NCBI GenBank assembly: GCA_029706075.1
Contig: JAINUG010000037.1
Location: forward strand, 1,093,501 to 1,157,500
DNA: 64,000 bases
From: Aldrovandia affinis
Lineage: Eukaryota > Chordata > Actinopteri > Notacanthiformes > Halosauridae
Reading direction: 5' to 3'
Shown here: piece after piece, positions 35,851 to 47,900 of the stretch
Layout of the letters: the number at the start of each line of letters is the position of its first letter
Numbering within the stretch: position 1 is the stretch's first letter
Notes under the pieces: generated by a model
Databases searched by the model: none
Seen by the model: the letters and a program-made list of their open reading frames with translations, nothing else
What the model was told of the DNA's origin: nothing
Made by a program: the position numbers and the translations under genes

Positions 35851-38007
35851 GTGTCCTCCCCTAGATTCTCTAGAAGGAGGGTACCAACTCCCTCTAATCT
35901 GTTTCTCACATCTAGATCCACCGGTGTTGACGTAGCAGGGGGACTATGGAACTGCCAGTCCGCTGTCCGGAAGGCTGATTTAATATTGGGCCAGGCCTCC
36001 CTACTCTCCCTGCAGTTCCTGGCGCTCATCGAGACATGGCTCACTCCGCAAAACATGGCCACTGCTGCTGCCCTCTCTGCTGCCTACACCTTCTCCCATA
36101 CTCCACGACCCAAAGGTAGAGGTGAAGGGACAGGTATACTGGGGATCCACTGGGGAGTTTCCTAGATGAGATGGATACCCTACTTAGATGGATACCCTGA
36201 GGATAGCACTCCCAACTTACTCCTCGGTGACTTCAACTTGCTGCTGGACACCCATCAGTCCTCCGCATTTCCCCCTGCTTCAATTCCTTGACTTCACCAT
36301 GGCTGAATCCCCATCTACCCACAAGGCCGGCAACCAACTGGACCTGGTCTTCACTAGAAACTGCACCTCACCCAACATTGTGGTATCTCCTCTGCATGTG
36401 TCTAACCACTGCTTTCAGTCTTCCCCCCAACCCCCCCTCACAAGAAGGTTGATGACATTTGCAACTCCTTCTCCCCATCCCCTCCCGCACCTAACTCTCC
36501 CTCACCCATCTCACAACCTAAACCTCTCACTCCCATCTTCCTCTCACCCCTCCCTGACTCCGACATCTCACAACTTGTTCACTCCCACCGTCCTACCACC
36601 TGCCCTCCCGATCCTATTCCTTCCCCCCCTTTCCAGTCCATTGTTATGGACATCCTCCCCTTTGTGCCCAATGTTAACGCTTCTCTTTCCTCACAAAGGC
36701 CCATATAAGCCTCCTCCTCAAAAAACCCTCTCTAAATCCTGCTATAATTTCTAACTACTGACCTGTCTCTCGCCTCTCATTCCTTTCCAAAACATTAGAG
36801 AGGGCTGTATATAATTAACTGTCTGCTTATCTCCTACAGAACAACCTGCTTGATCCCAACCAATCTGGGTTCAAGGCAGGCCACCACAGAAACTGCTCTC
36901 CTTGCAGTCATTGAGGCTCTACAAGTGGCAAAATCTCAATCAGAATCTCTGGATCTGCATTGGTATTGTTAGAATCATACCTAGCTGACCGATCCTACCA
37001 GGTGGCCTGGAGAGGATCCCTCTCCCCTCCCTACATCTTCTCTACTGGAGTCCCGCAGGGCTCGGTGCTAGGTCCTCTCCTCCCCCTACCAAATCACTTG
37101 GTTCGGTCATCTCTGATGACACCCAACTCTCTCTCCTTCTCTCCTTCTGAGACCCAGGTCCCAGCACATATCTCTGCATGTCTAGCAGACATCTCTGCCT
37201 GGATGTCCACACACCACCTGAAGCTGAACCTGGGGAAAAAGGAACGGCTCTTCCTCCCAGCGAATGAATGCTTGAATCACTGTGAAAGGCTCCATAGTGT
37301 CTCCGTCTCAGTCTGCCAGAAGCCTTGGAGTGACCCTGGACAACCAGCTGAGCTTCTCGGGCCATATCGCAGCAATCACCCGGACCTGCCGATTCTCCCT
37401 CCATAACATCTGGAGGATCCAACCGTTCCTTACCAAAGAGGCCACACAACTCCTGGTCCAGACCCTGGTGATCTCACATCTGGACTACTGCAATTCCTTG
37501 CTGGCAGGCCTACCGGCCTGTGCCATCAAGCCACTGCAACTGGTCCAGAATGCTGCCGCACGTCTGGTGTTCAACCAACCCAAGTACACACGTTACCCCT
37601 CTACTCACCTCTTTTCACTGGCTCCCTATTGCAGCATGCATCAAATTGAAATCGCTGGTGCTGGCTTATCAAGCTGCTAGAGGAACTGCTCGCTCCTACC
37701 TCCAATCACTAAGGGTTCCCTTCTGTTAAATGTTTTGTGACAATGCATTTGTGAAAAGCGCTATACAAATAAATTTGATTTGATCACACCCTACACCCCA
37801 GCCAGACCCCTCCGCTCCGCCTCCTAGGGCAAACTGACTGTCCCTTCCCTGCGGGTGCCTGGCAGCCGCTCCTCGCGGTCTCTCCTCTTCTCTGTCCTGA
37901 CCCCCCACTGGTGGAACGATCTTTCACACTTGGTCAGGACCGCTGACTCACTAGCCATCTTCCGCAAGAGACTGAAAACCCACCTCTTCAGACTCCATTA
38001 CCTCTAA
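35851..38007 (+). pseudogene. Broken L2 LINE ORF2 (endonuclease-reverse transcriptase)
   Basis: ORF2 nicks target DNA and reverse-transcribes the element RNA at the nick. Seen here: GGLWNCQSAVRKADLI and FLALIETWLTP (APE-type endonuclease with Asn and Glu), then LLGDFNLLLD, NQLDLVFTRNC and VSNHCF, where the usual catalytic Ser-Asp-His reads Ser-Asn-His. The RT pieces include LDPNQSGFKAG, then a deletion that removes motif A (the first catalytic Asp). TGVPQGSVLGPLL (motif B) follows. A second deletion has eaten the Tyr-Ala of YADD and left only DDTQL. The C-terminal region LDYCNSLLAGLPACAIKPLQ to LKTHLFRLHYL-stop is well kept. Frame changes occur at several points, so the protein cannot be made. 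Confidence 0.92.
37710..37782 (+). mobile_element. 73-bp truncated LINE tail nested in the L2 ORF
   Basis: The block TGTTTTGTGACAATGCATTT...GAAAAGCGCTATACAAATAAA ending TTTGATTTG interrupts the conserved L2 C-terminal coding region. It is flanked by ATCAC on both sides (37705-37709 and 37783-37787). The GCGCTATACAAATAAA word and TTTGA-type tail are those of a different fish LINE 3' end. It is an extreme 5' truncation and younger than the L2 copy. Confidence 0.82.
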
Positions 38008-38280
38008 TTGTCATCACCACTGCTTTCATGTTCAATACTGAATTTTATAATATGTACCTATGTTGTCTGCCCCCCAAAAAAAACCCCAAAAACGTTTCCC
38101 TCCTTGTGTTACAGGTACGGTTTGCAGCTGCCAACGATTATGTCTATTACTGTATCACATCACTGATCTCTGGCGTGGACTATGATTAATCATGATTAAT
38201 GTATTAATGCACATTTTGTAAGTTGCTCTGGATAAGAGCTTCTGCTAAATGCCTAAAATGTAATGTAATGTAAATGTATT

Positions 38281-39019
38281 TATAATGAGATTGCTTGATA
38301 TTTTTGGAATCTTACAGAACACAAATATACATTACAGAGATACATAAATGTGTAATCTTACATATGAGGATGCCACACAATTGTGGAAATTAATATTGAT
38401 AGCAATTGCCTCAGAACTCCCTTTTCAATTAGTAGGGACATTTAAATTGATGCCCTATCGAAATCAATACAGTTTGGGGTAAATTATTATTTTATAAATT
38501 ATTTCCCGAGTGTTCTTTTGATTGATATTAATGACCTTATCCAGCTTTCCCAATTAAAGGATTCATAAATATAAAAATTGTGCAGAGAGGGAGAGAAAGT
38601 GACTGAGTGTAAAATCGGTTTGACAATGTGCTGGTGTAATTAAGGAGAACGGCTTTGTAGACTCCAAGGTTGTACTGTAGATGTGCGTGGGTTCCATTAT
38701 AATGCTGCGTTCATGAAAACACAGAATGATGAAATCTCTTCGGGTGAATCTGTTGCTAGGATTAACTGCCAGTCATGGAACCACTAACCAGATGCATAGC
38801 TTTGAATTGTATAATCCATCTTGAGATGGAGCTAAACCATGCATATTCAAGTGCTATGAAGATTATATGATTGATTGTAAGAGGCTATAGATGTATTGTT
38901 AATGTATAATAAATGCATACATTTTTGGCTGTCATCAGTTCTACAAAAGATGATCAATCATTATTTAGTCAGTATAAAGTAAAAGGGAATATTCTGGAAA
39001 TTGTTATTATTTTATTATT
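38281..39019. other. No gene seen
   Basis: AT-rich unique sequence between the L2 LINE tail and an inverted SINE. Confidence 0.55.
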
Positions 39020-39225
39020 TATTTGCTTCGCAAACACTTTTCCAGAGCAGCTCACACTGCTTCCAGTTTGACATACTTTCAACTCATACAGCTGGAGAAT
39101 TACAGAAGCAATTCTGGTTAAGCATCTTGCTCAAGAGTACAATGGCATGCCCCACCTTGGAACTGAACCTGAAACCTCTGAGATGCAAGTCCAGTTCCCT
39201 AACCGTTATACTATACTACGTGTAC
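39020..39225 (-). mobile_element. tRNA-derived SINE with L2-like tail
   Basis: On the minus strand: AGTATAACGGTTAGGGAACTGG (A-box region), CAGAGGTTTCAGGTTCAGTTCC (B box GGTTCAGTTCC), TTGAGCAAGATGCTTAACCAGAATTGCTTC, and a worn L2-type end, GTGAGCTGCTCTGGAAAAGTG. It matches the plus-strand SINE at 39956 block by block. RNA polymerase III promoters lie inside the head; such SINEs borrow LINE enzymes through the shared tail. Confidence 0.85.
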
Positions 39226-39363
39226 AGCTACGAGTACCAATGATTGTACATGTTTTCTTAAATGTATGTGTTATATCCATTTATTGTAACCTATATTGAT
39301 TTTCTTAACAGAGTCCACATAAGTGATCAGAATTCCTCAGAACGAAACATTTGACTTTACATG

Positions 39364-39577
39364 CAGTGGCGGGCCCAGACCACTTTAACAGGGGTGGCCA
39401 AAGAGTGGCACAGAACCACACAGGGGGGCGCATTCAAAATGTAATACATTTGAAAATATGTGATTGACAACCTAATAACCTATCAAGAGCCAGATGATGT
39501 AGAGTGGCACCCAGGGTGGCCAACCAAATTTCTGTGGGGGCAGGTGCCCCCCAGGCCCCTCCCTGGACATGCCCCTG
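39364..39577. mobile_element. hAT-type MITE (214 bp) with perfect 8-bp duplication
   Basis: Begins CAGTGGCGGGCCCAGA and ends TCCCTGGACATGCCCCTG, imperfect inverted ends of hAT type. The flanks carry identical 8-bp copies, TTTACATG (39356-39363 and 39578-39585). Too short to code for a protein. The perfect duplication suggests it is among the younger DNA-transposon insertions here. Confidence 0.85.
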
Positions 39578-39895
39578 TTTACATGCATCTGACTTTGGTC
39601 CAACAGCACACTGTAGCTCCTCGGTCAGGTGATGGGGAAGTTCAGTCCATCTGCAGGTCTTTGGAGAAATCCCCATCTGCTCCCAATAAGTAATCATATC
39701 AACTCCGGAGAGGTCCTGGAGCTCACTTAGTATCTTATGAAGGAAGGGAGCAATGCTGGATATACACGACCACAAGCTTTTTTAGACAAGGATCGCAGCA
39801 GCTGTGCAGCATCTGCAAGGTATCAAATCTAAACCTTGATGAAGCAAATGCTCCTATGTCACTCAACATGGCTGCCATGGCTGCCAAGCTGCAAA

Positions 39896-39936
39896 CCTCT
39901 CCCCAGTTCTCGTTTTTACCTAGAACTGGGGAGAGG
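39896..39936. repeat. Perfect 15-bp hairpin
   Basis: The arms CCTCTCCCCAGTTCT (39896-39910) and AGAACTGGGGAGAGG (39922-39936) are exact reverse complements around an 11-base loop. It ends 19 bases before the SINE at 39956. No terminator or miRNA context is evident. Confidence 0.9.
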
Positions 39937-39955
39937 TAATAATGCCACTGTAACA

Positions 39956-40140
39956 GGCGGCTGTGTAGTGTAATGGTTAGGGAACTGGGCTTCTAACTCA
40001 GAGGTTGCCGGTTCGATTCTCGGGTGTGGGAAACTGCAGTTGTTAAGCAAGGTACTTAACCTGAATTGCTTCAGTAAAAATATCCAGCTCTGGATAAGAG
40101 TGTCTGCTAAATGCCTAAAATGTAACTATAATGTAAAATG
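39956..40140 (+). mobile_element. tRNA-derived SINE with UnaL2-like tail
   Basis: The head GGCGGCTGTGTAGTGTAATGG with TTAGGGAACTGGG (A box near 39967-39980) and CCGGTTCGATTCTC (B box 40010-40019) resembles a tRNA. A body with GTTAAGCAAGGTACTTAACCTGAATTGCTTCAGT follows. The tail CTCTGGATAAGAGTGTCTGCTAAATGCC, with AAAATGTAA repeats, is nearly the same as the end of the L2 LINE at 38280. This shared end is how such SINEs are mobilised in eel. It is the best-preserved copy of its family in the window. Confidence 0.92.
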
Positions 40141-41206
40141 TATCTAAAGACGTGTCTCTTCTTCACCAAACATTACATAGGTTGGGATCTCACTATACAG
40201 AATTATGATTAGCATACTGTAATGAATGAGATAAAGCACAGAGGTCAATGTTTTTAATGATTCTCTGGAATCATATTTTATACAACTTTATGTGTAAAGT
40301 TAGTGGCACTTCATGGTACAAAATGTTGTGCAGCTCTTCAATAGGGTATTCAAACTCAATAAATAAATCCATAGAGCTGCACAGGACATAATAATAATCA
40401 CAGCAATAATCTAAAACTAGTTGGAACATTTTGAATTATAACAATAAAAGTAACCTTATGATTCAAAAATATATTGTAAAAGGTAATTTCTCCAATCCTC
40501 AAGTGAGAAGGAACATTGACATGGTTTAGGCAAGGTCTTCAGTGTTTTGGTGTGTTCATTTAATTAAATCTCATCAATCAAGCAAAGGCTTTAATCGATT
40601 TCATTATGTGATTACAGAATTTGGTACGGGTTCATGTAATCAAATGTGTCAAGCGTTGGTATAAAAATTCGATACAAGATATTTTCATCTGAGCCTCTAA
40701 ACTAAATACAAAGGTTAAACAAATTTTCATGCAAAACCAAGTAATTACTAAATGTGACTTACATAATTAATTGTTACAACTATCTCAGACACTGAAGTAA
40801 GGAGCAGTGTTTTTCACCTCATATTTTATACTAATTTTTTGATGAAAAAGCCATCCATCATTTGGGGAAAATGCATGGTAAAACAAATGCATTTATCACA
40901 TTCGGATATCACATTTGGCACCCCATAAATGTCGGACACAACCCTTTTAATTTTTTGTTCCTAGCACTAAGACGTACCAAAACTGTCTGCAGTGGAGGAG
41001 CAGGAGAGCACATGACAGCAGGTGATGCTACCCGCGGGAGCCAGAAGAGTATGATTTTGGACTTGACTGTATAAATCTCAAGCTAAATATATCATTATTG
41101 TGCCATGTTGATGACACTGTACATCTGTTCAGCTCTCAGACTAGTAAACTCAGAGGGCATGTGCAATCATTGCTTGTAATTGAAAACCTTTATTTTTAAA
41201 AACATA
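40141..41206. other. No gene seen
   Basis: Unique AT-rich sequence, no supported frame or element. Confidence 0.55.
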
Positions 41207-41402
41207 TGCCCCTTTAAAATCTACACCCCATCTGAAAAATGTTAATTAATGTTCAGAAATTATTTGTTTCAATTTGAAGTTGTAGGGTTAAAATGTATAA
41301 ATAAAGGCGGAAAAGTCTGACTTAATATGCGTTAATTTCAGGCTGTAAGGCAACAAAAAGGTGAAATGTTTAATATTGGGTGTAGACTTTAAAGGGACAC
41401 TA
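41207..41402. mobile_element. Tc1/mariner-type MITE (196 bp)
   Basis: The ends TGCCCCTTTAAAATCTACACCCC and (reverse complement of the right end) TAGTGTCCCTTTAAAGTCTACACCC are inverted repeats flanked by TA. The interior AGGCAACAAAAAGGTGAAATG is the reverse of the TTTTGTTGCCTTACA motif in Tc1 element B at 12353. It is therefore a short deletion derivative of that transposon family. Confidence 0.8.
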
Positions 41403-44400
41403 TATATTAACCAAGACCAACATTTCTTAACCTTATCAGCCATTGGAGGCTAGATTCCCCTTCAGGAACAGTGCATGTTGCTCTACCTCTCCTCGAGCTT
41501 CATGTGTCCCCCCCACCCCCTTCCCCACTTCCGTTAACATCACCCAACTCAGCGAACTCGAGTGAACAGTGACCTCTTGCAATTGACGCACCTTTCTCTT
41601 ATCGTATGCAAATTCGTGAGGATGAAGAAAGGAGCCGTTTGATGTGCAAATAGAAGTTATCAAGTTGTTTGGAGTGTATCCCCCACCCTTGTTGCCATTA
41701 ATTGCCTTCCCCACGGAGCGGGGAAACGCCATTAGGGCAGGGAGAAATGCACATTTCAGATGCGCCGGACTCGCTGAAGGACACACAAAGTGCTTCAGAC
41801 ATCTGTAACATTGCATTAGCGTTGACGAAACTCCATTCTCAGGCCCACTCCTCATCTCGGCCAGTATCACCTCACACTTCTGGAGAGTTGGAGGCTAAAA
41901 CCAAAATAGAACATGGATCTCCAACCTTGACTAATGGGGCACTTGATTTTCACAGAAGTGGGTGAAGCGCTGTGAAGTGTCAGGATTTAGTGGGATAAAA
42001 AAATTAAAAAATAAAATTTATATTTTACCCCCTTTGATATGATTCACTCGCCGATCGCGGACGGGTGCAAGCTAAAAGCCTCTCTGTGAGAAGTGGTCTT
42101 TGGAAGCAGAAGAAAAGCAAAATAAAACCATTTACATTCAATTCACTTCACCAAAAATGGTGTACAAGATGACACATTTTGTGGTTCTTTTGCCCTCTAG
42201 AAGGAAAATACATAGAAAACTGCTAAATGTATTGATGGTTTTCATTGTATAATAGTGGGAAGATCAATGTTAGTTTTGAATACTACTGATATGGAAAAGG
42301 CATTGTGGTGAGGGAATTGAGTTTCTCCTGATTTTCCCCTGAAAGATGAATCCTTTGTTGGGGAAGTCATCTATGCGTGTCTTTCTTATAGGTCAAGCTA
42401 TATGAGCCACAGAAATCTTACGAGCGTAGACTCAGTGAGCCATCCTTGGCAAAGAGAAAGCTTCCATTACCGGTTTTCCAGGTGCAGAAGGTTGAACTGC
42501 CAAAAAGGCTATCCCTTTAACAAAAGCCTTTCTCTGATACAGCTTAAAGTTATTGGTGCTGTGTCTTGACATTTAAAATATCTATCTTACATGCACCCAT
42601 ATTCATGTTGTATTTGTTTTACAACCATGACACTTTCAACCTTAAACCAAAGCTACAAATGTCTGTTGAGGACTCCTTGTCATGACAAAGCTGTGTACAT
42701 CTAATCAAGAATTAGGAAACTTGCTTATCCATTTTCCACATTTGTAAATGTTTATACATATAAGCACAGACTTTGACAAAGCAATGTCCATACTTACAAT
42801 ACAATATAAACCCAAATGCATGTAGGACAGGAAGCTTCAGCCTTTTTGCCTCATCTTCATCAGAAGCTTGTCACGGACTATGACTGATTGACTTCAAGTC
42901 CCTTTGCCCACCCGACCAAGTGAGAGAAATTATTTCTTGTTTGCACGGTTGTTCTGAACGGGTCTTTGAACCTCTGCCGTTTTGGGTAAAACGTGAGCCT
43001 CGGCCATCACTACAGTGCACAAACTGGAGACTGTTTTTGCCTTCAGCGGAGCCGGATCTGAGAAACTCTCTATGCGTTTCCAGCAGTGTCTCTGTTCACC
43101 ATTAGCCGAGACTCATCACACTGGATCTGAGAAGGCTCCCATTTGATTGCGCTACCAAATGTGCTGCATTTTCCGGATGTTTCACAGCGGATCTGTTAGG
43201 ACCCTTTTATTTTTATTTCTAAGATTATCTATGATTTAAATGTTCATGGAAAAAATGAAAGGGTGTGTAATGATAATGCTAACAATCTCATAAATTGAAT
43301 GACTATCAAACAATGTAATAGAGTGTTGCATATATTTATAGCACTAAGCATTGTGAATGTTACAATCACCCCATAACAGTAAGCACTTATTATAAAATGC
43401 AACCTGGGAGAAATACTTGGCACCATAACTGTAGATTAAGGTTATCAAAATGTTTTATGTATTTAAAAAAAAGTTATATATTCAAGCAGGAAGTCACATT
43501 ATAAAATCAATTCATATTCACATCAATTCTTAATTCAAAATGAAGGACAACGCACATTTTTATGGACCTGAATGGCAGATATTTTAGGTGAAGGAAATGT
43601 AAAAATCGTAAAACAAAATGAAGGAAAACAATAAGTGGCGTTATTAATTGATATCGCTGGATATTTCGAAGTTCTCCTAAGGGTATAACATTATTATTTG
43701 ATCTTGTCGCTGTGCTTCTGGTTAAAAGCACATTTATTTAACTGCTGCTATATACTCCATGTTAATTTCAATTGATCACTGATTGTTGTGGCTGTAAAAC
43801 ATATTGTCTGTTCTCAAACTTGACTCATTTTAGCTTTGTTAACCTCACGTAAAACTCTGTTAATCCTTCTCAATGGCTTTGTCCTCAATTCTCTGCAAAT
43901 GACTCACTCAACCTGGGGCCCACGCGTGTGAGCTTGCTTGGAATTGAATACGTCTGGCTGCTGCCTGTGTAGGGTCTTATAGGGGCATGCTGTCAGTGTA
44001 TGTGTGAGGGAGAGCTGGAGTGAGTTGATAGAATTACAGGTTCCAGCGGAGAAGGCGTTTGATTCGCGGAGCACAGCAGTCCACATGATTAATGGGGGGG
44101 GTTGTGTGGTGGCTTCTTAATGTGATTAATTGAGCTCAGGACCTCATCTGTGATGTTTTGATGGAAATGGAGAGGGGGGAAAAAGGACGTAACTGTGTAG
44201 GCGACGTGGGGCAAGGCAAGTGTAATGAAGCAGACAAAGTAGCAATTGAGTGCAGTTTGTTGTATGTGCGTGTACACGTGTGAGTCTGTCTGCATGCGTG
44301 TATGGGTTGTGGTGCCTACAACAAACAGATGGGGACAACATGAACACAGGTTCACATGCTCATGTGAGGGTTTGTTAAACATTTTATTAAAAATACAGAA

Positions 44401-44920
44401 GATAATATTGCATCTCAGTGTGGTGTTAATTTAGTAAAAAAATCTACTGAATAATTTCAAAGACTAGGCTATACTTTTACCTTAATTCACTCCATTAACT
44501 GTATAGCACAGTAACTTAGCTGAGAAGAGTGAGAAAGCCTGTGGCTGAATGTGGTGATCGATAGTAAGAACAACCCCTTCGTCTGAATGAGGTACACTTC
44601 CATGTTTGTCGGAATGCCTCTGCCTCCATATTACATCTTTTTATGTCATGCTAGTGCTAATAAATTGTGATTGCAAATACGTCATGTATTGAATGATCGG
44701 TCTTTTAAAGATTGTGCTTTCTTTGCAGGACACTGCCAACTGCCATTTTGCCGTAGCCAGATAGTCGCTGGTTTGTAGCCCGTTATCGTCGCAATTTTTC
44801 CCACTGATTACATAGAATGCTTTGTTGCCAAAATGTTAATTGTTAAACTAACTCGTGGATGTCTTGAGTTCTCGACTTTGACGCCATTGATTTAGTTCTT
44901 GTTTCATTTCTTTGTGTTCT
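41403..44920. other. No gene seen; candidate non-coding block at 41560-41880
   Basis: Mostly unique. 41560-41880 is a high-complexity stretch with a POU-type TATGCAAAT word and raised CpG content but no convincing coding frame; it might be a conserved non-coding element. The G-rich run near 44092 and the GTGTGTG-rich sequence at 44260-44310 are simple sequence. Confidence 0.45.
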
Positions 44921-44931
44921 CCATAACGGAT

Positions 44932-47900
44932 CTTCTTCTTCTTTTCGTGTCCATATACAAGAGTCGCCATTCAGACTACACGACGTCCAGCCAGTGATTG
45001 GTACACTGCTGTGCCTTGGTGTTGTTGAGTGCTAGGTCCTTTGCTGTGCAGGGTCCGCCTAGTAGAGGACATCGGAGGAGATGTTCCATGGTCTGGGGTT
45101 CTGTGCCACAGTCACAGGTTGTTGGACCACTCAGGTACCCCCATCTGCTTAGGGCTTCCCTGGAACGGCCCACGCCTGAGCGGAGCCGGTTCAGGCATTT
45201 CCACTTTGCCCAGTTGTTATCTCCTGGTGGGAGGCTTCGGCGCGGGGATGTGCATGGTCGGGCTGTGTGGGTGGTTGTTCAGCTTTTCCTTCCACATTGC
45301 GAGGCGAGCTTCAGTTGGTGTTTTCTCCAGTGGAGCAGTGCTGGTCAGGAAACTTTTCCGTGATTTTAATCGGCTGGGGGCAGGTACGTGGCCATGTAGG
45401 GGTGCCTCTCATCTGTGGTTTGCCTGCGCCGCTCTGTCCTGCTGGCTACTGCTCTTCTGATGTCTGGAGGGGCAATACCTGCCAGGATGTACAGGTTGTT
45501 GGTGTTGGTTGGCTTCAGGCACCCAGTGATGCATCTACAGCTTTCGTTAAGGGCGGGATCCAGCTTTTTGGCGTGAGTGGATCTTTCCCATGCTGGGCAG
45601 GCATATTCTGCAGTAGAGAAGCAGAGGGCAAGGGCTGTGGCACGTAGTGTTTTGGGGCATGCACCCCATCTGGTGTTAGTGAGTTTGCGCAGGATGTTGT
45701 TGCGGGTGCTCACTTTTGCCTTTGTCTTTGTGATGTGTGTCTTGAAAGTGAGACATCTGTCGAGTGTGACTCCGAGGTAGACAGGATGCTCGGAGTGTGA
45801 CAGTGGTGTTCCGCACCAGGACACATTCAGTTGGCGCTTAGCTTCCTTGTTTCTCAGGTGAAAAACGCATACTTGTGTCTTTGCTGGGTTGGCACGTAGA
45901 TGGTTCACCTCATAGTAGGTTGTTAATCCTGAGAGGGCGTCTTTGAGAGTTTCCTCGATACTCATGAAGTCTGTGCCTTGGGCGGTGATGCACAGGTCAT
46001 CTGCATATGCAAAGCGACGGGTGGCATCATCTCTGGGTTGGTCGTTTGTATAGATATTGTACTGCAGTGGGGCAAGCACACTGCCTTGTGGGAGGCCATT
46101 CTTTTGGTTGCGCCATCTGCTGCGTTTTCCGCCTAATTCAACATAGAATCTGCGGTTCTGGAGCATGGCTTCCATTAGCTCTGTTAGATGGATGTCTTTT
46201 GTGATCTCCAAGATCTTACATAGGAGTCGTCTGTGGTTGACTGTGTCATAAGCAGCAGACAGGTCCACAAAGACAGCACCTGTAATCTGTCCTCTCTCAA
46301 ATCCATCCTCAATATGTTGTGTGAGGTTGTGAGTTGGCTAGTTGTTGATTTGCCTGGACGGAACCCTGTTTGTTCTGGAATGATCTTTCGTCTATGGATG
46401 GTGCAATCCTGTTCAGTATCAGGCGCTCAAACAGCTTGTATGTGTGACATAGAAGTGAGATTGGCCGGAAACTCTTAGCATCAGACGGGTCCTTTCCAGG
46501 TTTCAGGAGTGCTAGTACTCGTGCCTTGAGCCAGATGTTTGGTAGCTTATGTGTAGCCATACAGTTATTAAATAGATTGAGGAGCCATAACTTTGTTTGT
46601 CCTCCCAAGTACTTGATCTGTTCTGTTGCGATGTTATCCAGACCAACTGCTTTCCCTGATTTCAAGCTATGTATTCCTGTTTCCAGTTCAATCATAGTAA
46701 AAGGTCTTGTGAAGCCTGGGTTCGCATGGTACCTTTTCCTGTCTAGTTTGGCTTTTTGTCGTTTCCTAGGGCCTTTTCCATTCAGCAGCAGTTGGTGGGC
46801 GACTTGGTCAGCTGTGGTATTGCAGTGTTCTTTAGTTGTCTTTGGATCGCCTCCGAGTTTGCGAATAAGGGCCCATGCTTTTTTGCTGTTCTTTGACATG
46901 TCCGTTGTCTCTATCAGAGTATTCCAGGTGTTTTGGCGCTCTTGGAAGATACTGGTCATCAGCTGCTCTCCTGTTGTTATTGTTTCTTCAGAGAAGGGAT
47001 CAGATTCGAACATGGTGATGTACTCATTATAAAGTTCAGCATTCTCAGGGGTTAGGCCTGGGATGTAATTTATTTTGCAACCTCGGGGGATTTTCCTTCT
47101 GGCTGTTTTCTGAACTGCTTTAATGAACCGGCAGTAGTTCTCTGGGAGTGGTCTGATGTGGCTGACCTTTTGATCCAGTTCTTGTGTGAATCCTTCCCAG
47201 TTTGCCTTTTTAAAATTGAAACGTCTTCTAAATGGGACGGTGGTTGGTACCACTGCTGCGTGTATTTGTACACCGATGGGGCGATGTTGCGTTCTTGGTA
47301 TTACAGCCATAACAAGTTTCTTGCTGGAGCCAGCTATGCTATTGCTTGTGAATACGAGGTCTGGGTTGGATCCCCTTCCATCTAGTACTGTTGAAGGAAC
47401 TCGGCTGTTTAGTCATGGATGAGGCTAAGCTGGTTGGCGTCCATCCATTCCTCCACTGCTTCACCATCAGGATTTGTTTCACTGTACCCCCATTGGTTGC
47501 TGTGGCTGTTGAAATCCCCGATTATAATCTGCGCCTTGTTATGGGGGTTTGGTAGGGGATTTGTAAAGGTGAAATCTGCGTCTGGTGGTTTATACACAGA
47601 GGTGACCATGGCTCTGCTAAACTCTACCGTTAGAATTTCTATGTTGTTTACCTCCGTTTTAGCTGTAGCTTCTATGACTGAGTCAATTTTGACGAAGATG
47701 GCACTTCCGTACTGGCGATGTGGTCTTTCAATTGCCATAGTCATTCTGGGTATCGCAGGGCGATTGTTATCACTGCCGCGATGTGTCTCTTGTAGGCATA
47801 GGACATCGCATTGCATTTCCTTGCAAATCGCAGCGAGTAGGTCTTGTTTCGCTGCTGATAGCCCTTCGATGTTAGCAGACAGAACAGTCAGTGCCGGTCT

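Larger units (their letters stand above)
35009..38280 (+). mobile_element. L2-clade LINE with UnaL2-like tail, near full length, inactive
   Basis: Order on the plus strand: duplicated 5' units, a leader (35615-35850), endonuclease pieces (35900-36430), reverse transcriptase pieces (36780-37410), a conserved C-terminal domain (37420-38007), a 3' UTR, and a stem-loop-type tail with GGATAAGAGCTTCTGCTAAATG and TGTAATGTAATGTAA at the end (38215-38280). In eel this tail is shared with a SINE that uses the LINE machinery. The tail-bearing SINEs in this window suggest the same partnership. The element also holds a later 73-bp insertion at 37710-37782. It is 5'-extended compared with the truncated copy at 7400. 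Confidence 0.9.

Noticed and set aside
37042-37449. 135-codon minus-strand frame
   Set aside because: It is antisense to the L2 reverse transcriptase region.
39956-40030. Possible true tRNA gene
   Set aside because: The A and B boxes are present but the acceptor stem does not pair, and the sequence continues into a SINE body and LINE-type tail.
44998-45647. Several plus-strand frames of 120-143 codons
   Set aside because: They are antisense shadows of the C-terminal part of the same LINE.
46526-47032. 168-codon plus-strand frame, and the similar one at 47419-47922
   Set aside because: Both lie antisense to the LINE endonuclease/reverse transcriptase, whose motifs are unmistakable on the minus strand.
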